Assembly: GCA_015680685.1 (NCBI GenBank)
Contig: MNCI01034009.1
Span: 950,305 to 1,014,304, forward strand
Length of the DNA stretch: 64,000 nt
From: Gnetum montanum
Taxonomy: Eukaryota; Streptophyta; Gnetopsida; Gnetales; Gnetaceae
Direction: 5' to 3'
The notes beneath the pieces were generated by a model. The model had not been told where the DNA came from and searched no databases. It saw only the letters and a list, made by a program, of their open reading frames with translations. Both the position numbers and the translations under genes were made by a program. Shown here piece after piece: positions 1-11,099 of the stretch (position 1 is the stretch's first letter; every line of letters starts with the position of its first letter).

Positions 1-16
1 ACCTCGCCACTCATCA
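1..16 (+). mobile_element. 3' end of a truncated TGATGA...TCATCA LTR
   Basis: The window opens with ACCTCGCCACTCATCA, the terminal 16 bases of the plus-oriented LTR seen whole at 10106-10845 and 30526-31502. The next base starts sequence matching the 3' part of related elements (compare 33120 onward), so this is the right edge of an insertion into element A. The rest of the inserted LTR or element lies outside the window. Confidence 0.75.
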
Positions 17-258
17 GGAAGTGTTGGTAATTTTCCATACACAAGCACATAGGGAGAGTGACCTATAGGAAGTTTCCATGTTGAATGGTAGGCCCAAAGG
101 GCATTGTTGAGTTTTGTGCTCTAATCTTTCCTATATTTATTAATGGTTCTTATTAGAATCCTTGCAAATTCCCTATTGGTAACCTTTGCTTGACCTTTGG
201 CTTAGGGGTGGTAGGGCATTGTGAGTTTATGTTCAACCCCCAAGCATTGCATGAGCTT

Positions 259-780
259 TCAAAAAGTAGTGATTGTAAAGTGAGTTCCATTATCAAAAAT
301 TAATGCACATGGCACATCAAACCTATTTACAACATTCTGTTGTACAAACTGAGTAGCATTAGAAGATGTACAGTCAATGATGGCTACTACTTCTACCCAT
401 TTTGTACAATAGTTAATAGTGACTATGATGTATGCCTTTTCATTTGACATGGATGTGATGGGACCCATGAAATCAATGCCCCAAATGTCGAAGGGTTCTA
501 GTGGTTGAATCCATTGTTGAGGTCCCTCCATTCAAGCAACCATTCCATCATCTCATTGGCATTGTTCACAAGAGCGAACATAATGGTGAGCATCCCTAAA
601 GATTGTTGGGAAATAATACCTTGCCATCAAGATTTTAATGGTTGTGAATCTCCCAGCATAGTGTCCTCCACAAGAACCTTCATGAGCATCTTGGAGAACG
701 CCTAGTTGATCAGCATCAAGGATACACCAACAAACCAAGCCATCGATGCACACCTTATAGAGGTGTCCATTGATCTCCAT
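259..780 (-). pseudogene. Element A integrase (zinc-binding and catalytic core), broken
   Basis: Two adjacent minus-strand pieces in different frames. The upstream piece (780-553) has the HHCC zinc-binding region, with histidines in the HEGSCGGH stretch and a C-terminal CEQC. The downstream piece (531-259) has the catalytic core start WGIDFMGP and a later FDNGTHF, which supply two acidic residues of the D,D,E triad. Integrase would insert the element cDNA into the chromosome. The frame break and stops make it non-functional, and the C-terminal part runs toward the cut at position 16. Confidence 0.85.
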
Positions 781-1004
781 AAAGTGTTTTACCTAGTGAA
801 GAAACTATTGTTTCTTCTAATGGTATAACCCTTGTGGCATCTCTTGGGTGAGAAGATAGGTGAGAATTTCATCATACAATTTAGGTTCATTGGGTAATTG
901 TTCAGTTATAGCCCCAGCAAAGAGGAGTTTATTAGAAAACATATCAGATAGTGGGTTTTCTTCCTCTTTGTCAGTTCATCGTAATCGAGACAAGTGATCA
1001 ATGA

Positions 1005-1337
1005 CTACATTCTCAGTGCCCTTTCAATTACCATTGTAAGATTAAATTCTTGTAAGATCACCAGCCACTGTATGACATGGGGGCTCACCATTGGCTTATT
1101 CATCAGGAAGTGGATGGAATTGTGGTCCATGTGCACAGACACCTTGAATCCAAGCACATAATGCCTAAACTTCTCTAGAGAAAACACCACTACCATTAAT
1201 TCTTTTTTTGTAGTGGTATAGTTTAGTTGTGCACCTACAATGCTTCGACTAGCATAGTGGATGTAGCATGGATGTTTCTTGTCATCCATCTGTGTAAGCA
1301 TAACTCCCAAGGCATAATTTGATGCATCTGCCATCAC
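1005..1337 (-). pseudogene. Element A RNase H domain, fragment
   Basis: A 110-codon open stretch has the order typical of Ty3/gypsy RNase H: ADASNYALG near the start, then YASRS, AQLNYTTTKKEL and the MDHNSIHFL motif. It lies directly downstream of RT and upstream of integrase in transcription order. In an active element it would degrade RNA in the RNA-DNA hybrid during reverse transcription. It is now separated from its neighbours by stops. Confidence 0.85.
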
Positions 1338-1689
1338 ATGACATGGTCTGAACCAATTAGGTGCTTGTAGGATTGGATTTTCTACAAGTTTGTATTTTAG
1401 CTATTGGAATGCTTTTTCACATTCCACACTCTAGAAAAATGAAGCATCTTTCTTTATCAGCTCCACCAATGACCTTGCAATCTTACAGAAATTCTCTACG
1501 AATTGCCAGTAGTAACCAATATGTCCAAGGAATGATCAAACATCTTTAATAGTTTTTGGTTGGCCACTTATTCCTTGGATGACCGTTATTTTTTCAAGGT
1601 CTACCTCAATTTCTGCTTGTGTTATTATGTGCCCCAATGCAATACCTTCTTAGACTATTAGGTGACTTTTTTGTTAATTGAGCCGCAAG

Positions 1690-2290
1690 TTGGTTTCAAC
1701 ACATCATTTTAGCACTTATTCAAGGTGATCCAAGGCTTGCTTAAATGTAGTTCCATAAGTAGAGAAGTCATTCATGAAGACTTCCACACCACTTTTGATT
1801 TGCTATTGAAAAATGCTTAGAACCAAGCATTAAAATGTAGCAAGAGCATTGATAAACCAAATGGCATCTTGCAATATGCAAAAGTTCCCCAAGGACTCGT
1901 GAATGTTGTCTTCGCCTAGTCCTGTGGTGCAATTTGAATTTGGTTATAACCACTATAACCATCTAGAAAATTGTAGTAGTAATGCCCAGATATTGTGCCT
2001 AACACTTGATCAACAAATGGCAATGGAAAATGGTCCTTGAATATTGCCATATTTAGCAGTCGAAAATCAATGCAGACCCACCACTTACCTTCTTTCTTTA
2101 GCATAATCACGAGTCAACTAACCCACTCACTATTCACAATGGGATAAATGAGCCCTACCTTGAGGATTTTTTTGATTTCCTTTTTGACAACTTGCTTTAG
2201 TTTGGGATTTAATCACATCTATGGCTATCTCTTTGGCTTCATGGTCGGATCAGTGTAGATACGATGCTGGCATATCCTAGGATCAATCCC
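1690..2290 (-). pseudogene. Element A reverse transcriptase, broken
   Basis: On the minus strand from about 2290, RT motifs appear in order: KWWVCIDFRLLN, HFPLPFVDQVL and FLDGYSGYNQI. A frame change near 1930 leads into the region of the FMNDF-type active-site box (usual form Y/FxDD), followed by the thumb region. The copy is broken by at least one frameshift and several stops. The 2300-2800 interval is the protease-RT linker, where only scattered matches to element D remain. Confidence 0.8.
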
Positions 2291-2819
2291 TGTGAGTTCA
2301 AGATTCAACCACATTTAACAACATCTTTTTCTGCTCTAGAGCAAATTTTGCATTGTTTATGACTGGCTTCCCATTTTTTAAAAACACATATTCCATTCCA
2401 GCTGGTAGTGTTTTTAGTTTAAGGGGCTCTTACTTAAAATTTTTAGGAATCTCCAACTCTCTCTAATAAGTATCACCATTTGCATCATTAGAGATTTGGT
2501 GATGAATTTTCTCTAGTTCATTTATGTTTGTGACATATGTGCATGTCAAGCTCTTAGTTAGTTCCGTGCAAAGTGTGCTACTCTCAGAATCAGTGATCAA
2601 CCATTGGGTGCACTCTTGTTTTGTGGCTACTGCGTATAAACACCTTTGAATTTCTACTTATTCTGCATCCTACTTTCATGTAGAGATCGATGCTTATTTC
2701 ATAGCCCAAAGTTTCTACACATAATTGCACCCTATATCATTGTACGTGATGCATGGAACTTGCTTCTTCTCAATCTTTCTGAATGCATTTTCTTTAGATA
2801 TTTCTAGGAAAGATCTCTG

Positions 2820-3240
2820 ATGCCCATTTTTGAATCAATGGTGCTAAGCCATGTCCTTCCCATGATGATTATAAAATACCCTTTGCTATTCTCCACCTTG
2901 ATCACTAGGAAATCGGCAGGATAAGACCACCCATAGACAGTGGTCACAATGTCTTCCACTAGTCCCAATGGAATAATGATGGACTAGTTTGCCAATTCTA
3001 ATACGATATTTCTCTTCTTGAGAGGAGGCAGATTCCATGCAGTGTACATCTCATGAGAAATTAAATTGACACTAGAACTTGAGTCAAGAAGAGCTTTGCA
3101 TGGTTCATTCCTAGTAATCTGCAAATAAATGAGAGGACTTCTAGGATCGACTAATTTCCTAGGAAGGTTTTCAGTAGGGATCCAATCAGATACAATGTGA
3201 GTAAGCATCATAGTATGGATCCTAGGTAGTGTTTAGTTTG
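2820..3240 (-). pseudogene. Element A retropepsin-type aspartic protease
   Basis: The minus-strand piece from 3211 includes ALLDSSSSVNLI, which aligns with the catalytic D(S/T)G loop of retropepsins, here read as DSS. Toward 2850 the same region encodes the GRAW stretch that follows the flap in the intact copy at 43124-43630. The protease would process the Gag-Pol polyprotein. The copy is interrupted by stops. Confidence 0.75.
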
Positions 3241-3643
3241 AAGGGGACTTGAAGGAATTTGATATAGAGGAAGATGTAGGAATAGGGTTGTCAACTACAG
3301 GTGTATTTGAGGGCTTAGGTAGACTGCAGGGTTGAAAAAAAAAGGTTTTTTCTTTGATCAAGTATTCAATCAACTCGATTGATGAACCAGTTGTAGATTA
3401 AACCCTAGTAACATTGTGTTGTTGTGGTTAAGTTGGTAGTTCACCTTGCATAGGTGGAGCAGGTGGTAGTTATGTTGCTGGAGGAGGAACATCTGCAAGG
3501 ATAGGAGGGGGATAAGGATAAAAGGTGGCATCCCTTCTTTCATGTAGAGAATGAGTTCGATAATAATTAGAAGGATGGTAGTGAGATCTGAAAGTAGAAA
3601 CGTGATTGGAGGAGTCACATGGAGATAGGGGTTGTTGAATATG
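3212..3643 (-). pseudogene. Element A proline-rich gag-protease linker
   Basis: Minus-strand translation in overlapping frames gives Pro/Tyr/His-rich segments, for example PPPILADVPPPAT. This matches the region after the gag zinc motif in B (13138-13353), C (47718-47900) and D (43857-44153). No catalytic domain is visible. Insertion J interrupts it immediately to the right. Confidence 0.55.
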
Positions 3644-3648
3644 GTACC

Positions 3649-6408
3649 TGTTACACCCCACCCAGAGTTAGTAAGTATGATCATATGCTTATGATTTAGA
3701 CATTACATGTGGAGTCCTGCTGGGTTTTCAAGGATGAGTTAATGTATTTTATATGTTATGAGGCTCATTTTTATGTTATGATTATGATGTCTTTGCATGC
3801 TTAACTAACGTGATTATGTACAGTATCCCTGTATGATGTGTTAGACAGGTGACATTACTGGCAAGGGTGTTGGATTGGGATACAAGAGCACCGATCTGCT
3901 ATGTTTCTATGCTTTATGTGTGATTTTGGTATGTAGGCACTTGTATTATAACACTATGTTGCATGATGTTCGAGCGTGGTTTTGACATGTAAATGTGCAG
4001 AGTGTATGATAAGGATCTTGTAGGTTTAAATGGATTTTGATTTGGAGTCCCGGTGTGTCTGTTATGCAAGTTTCAAGTTTATGGTATTAGTTGCAGAAAT
4101 GGTAAATGAGAATTACTTATGAAAATCATTTTGGAAAAAAATAATAAAGAATGTAAATGAAAAACAAAAAAAAAGTAGCTCATGTGATGTGAGGAGGGCA
4201 TTGCTGGTTTCTTTTGTTTTAACCTACACATAGGTTTTATGTTGATTTCTTTATTATGATGCCCATCGCCAACGTTTCCACTATTTTTTTGTTCTTTTCC
4301 TAATGCCGCCACCTAGAAGCATAAAGCAACATGGCCAAAATCATGTTTTTTCTTTTTACCTTAATACAAGACATCATGTATTTTCACTGCCATGCTCAGG
4401 TTTTGTTTATGTTTTCCTTTGTTTCTCTATTCCAGAAATTGAAAATGCACAGGAGTATGTTTTTTTTATTGTTTTTCTTTCTCTTCTCTTCTTTCTTGGA
4501 TTTTGAGCCTTGTGGAGACCTTTTGCCTATTCTGAACTTGGACTTGGGATTACTGCGAGCATATCTATGTGGGTGTAGAACTTGTTGGAAGTGAAATGGT
4601 ATCCTGCTGGAATTTTGAGAATTTTCTCCTTGTTTCAACCTTTTTGCCCCAACAATTTTAATTGGTGGGCTGTCTTTGCCTTTCCCTTGTATCTTTGTGC
4701 TAGATTAGTGTATATGATTATGCAATGTGGGCATGTGAAACGAATAGCTTAGGAATTGAGCTTGGACATGTTATTTTGTTTTCTTCCAAAATTGTCCAAT
4801 TTTGATTACAAATTGGGGATGGATATATATACAATGTATGAGATGATGTGGACTTGTGGATTGTGATATGTGGTGTTAATGAGCCTCATATGATATGCTG
4901 TTTGTGGGGCCTATTAGGGCACAAGCATTTTTTTGGGCATTCCAAACATTATTTAAATATTATTTTATTAACCAAACTTTGAATGCACATAACTTTATTT
5001 CCAGGAGTTTGATTTAGGTAAAATTAGTGTCATTGGGATCATTTTGAGAAGTACTTTATAATCGTGAACTTAGTTTTTTATTTGGGAATATCTCATTTTG
5101 AAGGTTATTATAGTGGTCACTTGTATGGACATACATGTCTTTTGAGAAATATGATATTGTTTTGTCATATTGAGGTCTTCATGTTGTTTTGATGCATCGT
5201 GGTATTGGATCTATTCAATTATGTTTGTTCGGGTGTGTTGTGCTTATGACATGTGTTGGCTTAAGCTAGCTAAATTGTGTAGATGTTTTCGTGATGACGC
5301 TTGTGATGGTCGTTGGCAACTGGTGCTAGCATGAGGGTGTGGATCGATTGGTGATGAGGCACCCTAGAGGTAGTATGGATTGACCCCCACTGCGATACAT
5401 CAATGAGGCTCCTATCTTAGGCCTCATCTTGAGAGTGTGAGATCATAGATGTGATTGTCCCTACAACTAGTCTGTGGCATAGGTGTGTTCATCCTTATTG
5501 CCAATCCTCTAGAAGGCTAGTGGTTGCAAGTCATAGGTTGATGGACCCTAGCGCTAGTTGGATAAATAAAAGACTAATAAAAGACCTACATGCAATGGCT
5601 ATTATGAGTACTCATGGCAGTGTTTCACATGCTACACTGAGCACAGATATGCTAGCATCCACATGGGCTATGTATGTGATAGTATTGGGTTGTGAGTCAT
5701 ATTGTTGAGAATAGGTGTTCTGTTGGGATTATGATTTTGTGGATCATGGACTATTTATGGTATATCATGGGTATGATGACATGGGCATGATAGATGATGT
5801 TGGACTGTGGCTTTGTGTGCTTGTATGATCATATGTTAGCTTTATGGGTGATATGGTATGTGTTGTTTTGAGCATGCGTGAGACTAACAGTGTTGTAGGT
5901 TGCCTTGTACCCCACTCCTCTCCTCTAATGTAGCACTTGTTGACCATCTAGTCGGGGAAGTGTAAAGGCTTCTCACTTAGTTATGTATTGACTTTATTTC
6001 ATTATAGGTGAAAGGCGCAGGAGCCTAAACGAGCACAAAGAGGAAGGGTAGAGGAGGTGAAAAGCTTCTATGCTTGGTTGATGTATATTTTCATGTATAG
6101 TAGTGTGGACTAGATACCCTTGTATGGAACTCTCTATACTCTTCTTTATATGATGATGAGGTTATGTGTTTTTTTGTATTTTTGCAAAGTAGTGTATAGT
6201 TTGCATTATGTAGAGACATGCATTTATCTAATGTGATATATGTGTGTGTGTATGTGTTTGGTTTTTGGTATGGTAGAAAAGTTCTATACCCTTTGACTTT
6301 TCTTATTATCATGTATCCTACACATTATTGGTTTTAGTTATCATGCTTCCATGCTAAGATTTCTCAATCCTAAGCATCACCCTACCCTCACTAGGGTGGG
6401 CTGTTATA
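3649..6408. mobile_element. Insertion J: 2.76 kb LTR-like element in gag of A
   Basis: It begins TGTTACACCCCACCC and ends CTAGGGTGGGCTGTTATA, so its ends are imperfect inverted repeats. It is flanked by a 5-bp duplication GTACC (3644-3648 and 6409-6413). Deleting the insert plus one GTACC restores the gag sequence seen uninterrupted at 36240-36300 and 44035-44060. There is no gag or pol homology and no long ORF inside. The best reading is a long solo LTR whose final CA has decayed to TA. It also holds a short TG microsatellite near 6240. Confidence 0.78.
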
Positions 6409-6413
6409 GTACC

Positions 6414-8469
6414 CATATGGATCAGGTTGTCTGTAAGGGTATTGTTACCTTAGTGGTGCTAGCGCCCATGATTGTGGTTACTACCACTATTGATACTACT
6501 CATATAGTTGCGGTGGAGTTCCACTTGAATAATATTATTATTGGTAGTGGAACTACCTAAAATTACCTTGAGGATAAGGTAATCTTCTGGATGTTTGCCT
6601 TTGTGTTAGTCATGGATTCAAAGCATACACGCCAAATTGCTGTAAATGTGACACTGCAGGGCAACATCCCTTAGGATGTTCATACTAGCAGATGTCACAC
6701 CCACCATCATTATTTAATTTGCTTTTTGCAACTTCTTCTATTGCAGCAATCTTGCCCTTACCTTTTTGATGGGCACATTCAACTTCCTTATACCTCTTAT
6801 GCTCATGATCACTACCTTGTTCTTTGGACTCTTCAGTAATTTCTAGGATAGCTTGAAATCTACTATCCATGGAGTCTCATAATTGATCAACCTTGGTCAT
6901 ACTTTTAGATTGAAATTTTTGAAGTGGCAAGGTTTTCCTATTCACCACCTCATCAGGTGCAGATTCTTCCTCACTGTCAAAAAATCGAACCTCCCTCTTA
7001 CGAATGGAAGGATCATGGTTATATTTTTCTACACTTTTTCTTTTTCTTAATTCACTCTCCTCTTTAGCTACCTGCTTAATTAGTCTTTGTATCTGATAAG
7101 CACTTAATTCTAATAGTTCTCCTTATTTTAGATCGAAGACCATCTACAATGTGGTGAAGTTGATCCAATTGAGAATAACCATGGCCAAGACATTTGTGCA
7201 TTAAGGAATAGTATCGATCGATGGTGGCATCCAAGGGTTCGTGTGTTCCTTGTTTCCATTCTTGAATTTACCTTCTCAAGTTGAACATTATGGAATATGT
7301 TTAATATTTTTTTTGAATAATTCAAGCATGGTACTCCATCGTCTGATAGATTCCAGCTCTAAGGACTAGTACCAGTTCTTTGCTTCTTTGATGAGTGTCC
7401 TTGCGAACAACTTAATTTTTTACTACTCATTCTCTATGTTTTACAAGGCACATGCATCTTGAAAAGCTTAGATATGGTTTTACAAATCAGAGTTATATTC
7501 TCCTTCGAATCAAGGAATATTGTTCATGTCTTGCCTTTTGATCCAACTATCCTTCATGTGCCTTGTTGAAATTCGTACTGCCTTTGCTATATTAAGCATA
7601 CTTTGAGTAGCAAGCAAATGCTCATCAAGACCATGATTATGGTGCCTACAATGCCCTCTACTACGCCTTTGTTCATGGTAATGTGCCTCTTTTGAATGTC
7701 CATGCCCTTGATCTTACCTTGTCCAATGGTCCCTTTGATCGTTTTGGTCCTGTCAATCATTTTGATCACCTCCATCACAGTCTTGCCTCTTGCGGTTGTG
7801 ATCAGAGCCAGAAGAAGAAGATGATGATGACAAAGGTGAAGAAGAAGGAAGATTAGCACCATCATGATGCCTGCTACTACCTCTTCGGCAATCATGACCA
7901 TGATCACAATCTTGTTTCCTGTCTACATCCCTACATCAACTTGCCTCTTTGGATCCTTCTTTATTATTGGATCTATTCTTACCAAAACCAAGATTATGAA
8001 TAGTGGATTGTAGGTTCTAGTTTTGACCTCCCTCATTGAAGTCAAAGAGAGGCATTTCACTGAATGAAAAGCCCCCAAAGAATGGTTCCCCACCATCTTT
8101 TTTGTATACTGGGAATGGAGAATCATTAAATCCTTTTCCCTTCACAAATTCATAACATTGTTCTAGTTGGCGATCCCATAGATGTTGTGCCTCAGTGGGA
8201 CGATAATCCCTAACATCATTATCTTGCACAACATACTGAGCATGAAGTTCTTGGAGACCCCATCGTATAAGCATTTGTTGGAGCATTGTAGGAATGGATA
8301 GATCAGGCGACAACACAATGTTGCCCTCCATGTCACGCCACTGTAGTTGTTCATCCTGATGTAAGATGAAGGTGAAATTGGGTACATACTCATCAGGATG
8401 ATAAAAATGCAGTGTGCTTTTAAATTTTGTTGTAGTAATTGTAAAATATGATATGACTTTAAGGTTCAT
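6414..8469 (-). pseudogene. Element A gag, broken
   Basis: On the minus strand the region starts with a 150-codon open stretch (8469-8017, MNLKVISYF...). A Ser/Asp/His-rich low-complexity part follows (about 7900-7590), then the retrotransposon gag core near 7330-7130, and a Cys/His motif GCDIC-x-YEHPKGCC at about 6710-6670 (a stop stands at the x). That motif fits CX2CX3HX4C, a nucleic-acid-binding knuckle. Gag would form the particle and package RNA. Frameshifts and stops separate every piece. Confidence 0.8.
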
Positions 8470-8528
8470 TCCAATGATTTTGAATGATTTCCACTAAATC
8501 TTAGATAGCGCATGAAACAACCAAAAGG

Positions 8529-8547
8529 TCCTCGACAACGATGCCAA
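8529..8547 (-). other. Primer binding site of element A, tRNA-Asp type
   Basis: Reading the minus strand straight out of the 5' LTR, the first bases are TTGGCATCGTTGTCGAGGA. A tRNA-Asp(GUC) 3' end would pair with TGGCGCCGTTGCCGGGGA. Every mismatch is a transition, and most fall at former CpG or CHG cytosines, as expected for methylation decay. Confidence 0.72.
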
Positions 8548-9401
8548 TGATGAGTAGCAAGGTACCCCTACAACCAATCATACGAATCATTGAGGCATTC
8601 ACACACGATCTAGTTGAATTTTGTGGACCTCGAGTTCTCCAGCGTACTAGTTCTTCTAGGAAGTGAAATGGACATTAAGAATGTTTTTTGTCTTCCCAAC
8701 TATACTTGTAAAGCTCAAGGATATGGTTTAAGTGTAATTGAGGTACATGATTTTTCTCATTTTATGTTTTATAAGTTTAGTCATCTACAACAAGAATGAA
8801 AGGTAAAGTAATTTAAAATCTAATTAATTTACTACCTAGCTAGCCTAACACAAGTACCCATCCCACTTTCCTGGTCACATCTTAAACACATATAGTGCTG
8901 CTGGGCTAGCAAATGTTAAATGTTGTTGGATTACCAAACACTATATATATGCATGAAGTGGTTGTGCTTGTGTTCATTAACAACTAGAAATTAATTACTT
9001 AATTAAATGCATTAAAGTAAAGTGCATTAAAGGAAACATTAATCTATTCTCAATGCTACAAGGATTATCAAAAAGGATTAATTTTTATTCTTGTCACACA
9101 GCTACGCTTAGGTACATCAATGTTTGAACAAAGATCCGTACACACTTAGACTCCTGCTACAGGCACTTAGAAAATATTCTAATTTTGGAGAAAACAAACT
9201 GCAAGAGCTTCACTCCTTTATGCAAAAACTATGAAAAACTATCTAAAATACATGAGCCCAAGTGCTATATTTATAGGTCAGCATATACCCCATGATATCA
9301 AATATCCGACATCGCATGTTGGGCTCCAACATCAAGTATTCAATGTCGAGGCTCTGATATTAAGTATTTGATATCAGAGCATGTCAGAACATGACTCGTC
9401 A
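8548..9401 (-). repeat. 5' LTR of element A
   Basis: 854 bp with TGATGAG at its low-coordinate end and CTCGTCA at the other, the terminal repeats of this LTR family. It matches the LTR at 29224-30088 throughout. A minus-strand TATA box (TATAAATATAG) lies at about 9265-9276. The U3 side (9280-9400) carries short repeats built on TGATATC and CGATGT-type words. Confidence 0.85.
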
Positions 9402-9652
9402 CCATTCTTTAACTATAGAATATTCACTCTCATAAGTAACTACTTTATTCATAATTATGTTGTAACCAAATACTTCCACCATTGTTCAAAGTGGTGTACT
9501 TTGTTTGCACCTACTTAACAGCAAGGACACGATATTTTTCTAGTGAATTTAATTTTTCTCTCTTTGAATTTTTTCAAATGGATCTAATATCTCTAGAATT
9601 TCCATAGGGATTTTAATTCATAAGTTTCTCTGACAACATGCCATTCAACACC
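9402..9652. other. Intergenic, nothing recognised
   Basis: AT-rich sequence between element A and the foldback element. I see no ORF, repeat or known motif. Confidence 0.5.
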
Positions 9653-10105
9653 ACTAGCCTAAATATATATTATATGTATCTCTATAGTTTGGTTGAGACG
9701 AACTACACTCAAACACAACTATTGGGCAAGGAACAAGACTATTCCATTCAAACATAATCATTGGACAAGGAATAAAACTATTACATTCAAATGTGACCAT
9801 TGGGTGAGGAACAAAACTAATGTTCGAATCATATATAACTTATGGATGAGAAACAAGAAAATCTTACTTTCAAGGTAACTTCAACCTCCTCTTGTTTCCT
9901 CTATCCTATGTCCATTTTTGAATGTTCTATCGACCAAATTTGTTCATAAATGGAGATAGGATGGATGAAACAAGAGTAGGTTGAAGTTACCTTGAAAGTA
10001 AGATTCCCTTGTTCTGCATCCATAAGTTATATATGATTTGAACATTAGTCTTGTTCCTTGCCTAATGATCGTGTTTGAATGTAATAATCTTGTTCCTTGT
10101 CCAAC
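9653..10105. mobile_element. Foldback element, left arm, loop and inner right arm
   Basis: A long inverted repeat. The left arm (9653 to about 9895) pairs with 9965-10105 and continues after element B at 16873-16979. Terminal ACTAGCCTA here pairs with TAGGCTAGT at 16971-16979. Inside the arms a unit of about 35 bp, containing CATTGGACAAGGAACAAGAC-like sequence, repeats in tandem. The short ORF at 9693-9878 is a by-product of these repeats and not a gene. The loop is about 70 bp. Element B inserted into the right arm. The class may be a MITE or foldback transposon. Confidence 0.75.
10101..10105. repeat. Target-site duplication CCAAC (left) of element B
   Basis: CCAAC directly precedes the 5' LTR and is repeated at 16868-16872 after the 3' LTR. 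This gives a complete 5-bp duplication and fixes both ends of element B. Confidence 0.9.
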
Positions 10106-10845
10106 TGATGGGACGTGATATCGCAGTGCACCACCAAATCTATAAATAAGAGGCGGCTCTCCCTTGTTTCACCATCTAGATCTAAACCGTAGCCAAACTC
10201 TTGTAGTTTTTCCATTCCAAACTTAGAGTAATTTCCATGTGCCCGCAGTAGGAGTCCCAAAGTGAACGGATCTTTATTTGAGCAAATATTGTACCTAAGC
10301 ACAAGTTTGTGTATGGAAATAAAGATGAACTTTTTGGATAAACCTTGCAGTGCATGGACTAAGCTAAATAGGACTTTAATTAATGTTATTTACTATTTTC
10401 CTAATTAATCTCTCTCAACCCTCAACACTCCTAAGTGCATTCAGTACGACCGCTTCGAGCACGTGCATTATGCTTGGTAATCCCAGCGATGAATAGCGTT
10501 TGGTAATCCTAGAAGGTTGCATCGGCTCAGGGTGTGAACGGAAAGTGGGAACAGATATTGATGCTAAGCATTAGAACTTAGTTAGTTAAAGTTAGTAACT
10601 TAGTCTCTTCACCCTTTCCCTCATTAGCATACCCGATAACACATAAAAGACATAAAAATCACATATCTCAGACTTACTTAACCATACAACTGTGACAAAT
10701 ACAAGTAAGTTTGGGAAGACAACGAACGATTAACCTTAAGTGTTCCATAAGGCATGTAGGCACTTAGTCTGCAGAGTTCGACTGGATCGCATGTGTAACG
10801 CTCATATTCGTATGGTTGAGTGTAGGGGTACCTCACCACTCATCA
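10106..10845 (+). repeat. 5' LTR of element B
   Basis: 740 bp, from TGATGGG to CACTCATCA. A TATA box (TATAAATA) lies at 10141-10148. It matches the 3' LTR except that it lacks about 31 bp of the palindromic U3 sequence just upstream of TATA. It contains the TTGGTAATCC word repeated in every LTR of the family. Confidence 0.88.
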
Positions 10846-10856
10846 TTGCCAAGGAC
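10846..10856 (+). other. Primer binding site of element B, partly deleted
   Basis: The sequence after the LTR is TTGCCAAGGA. It matches the second half of the tRNA-Asp-type site (TTGCCGGGGA), with about nine bases lost between two TT pairs. The loss would impair priming. Confidence 0.5.
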
Positions 10857-11099
10857 TAAGTTGTTTGTGCGCTAAGTAGAACATAGGAAATCATCCACAT
10901 CGTTGGGAAGCTTAAATGAACCCTTAGGGTTAATCAAAAGAAAATTTAAACAATGGTCAATTAGCACACTGAAAAAATAACAATGTATCTTCTTCTCGTA
11001 AAAGCACTTCACTACTTAGGGATCACACAAGAGACAATCGGCAGTCTAACACACGTAACCCAGAACTGCCAGTTTCTCAACAGTATCGGGTAGTATATA

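Larger units (their letters stand above)
17..9401 (-). mobile_element. Element A: degenerate Ty3/gypsy (Athila-like) retrotransposon, partial
   Basis: Read on the minus strand from 9401 the order is 5' LTR, primer binding site, gag, protease, reverse transcriptase, RNase H, integrase. This gag-PR-RT-RH-INT order defines Ty3/gypsy elements. The coding parts are broken by many stops and frameshifts. The 3' end of the element is replaced at 1-16 by another LTR, and gag is interrupted by insertion J (3649-6408). The tRNA-Asp-type primer site and CX2CX3HX4C gag motif point to the Athila side of the non-chromovirus gypsy elements; the lineage call is an inference. Confidence 0.88.

Noticed and set aside
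9636-9642. ACATGCC as a 7-bp target duplication of the foldback element
   Set aside because: It is present outside both arms, but 10 bp from the left terminus and 2 bp from the right, so it is not convincing as the duplication.
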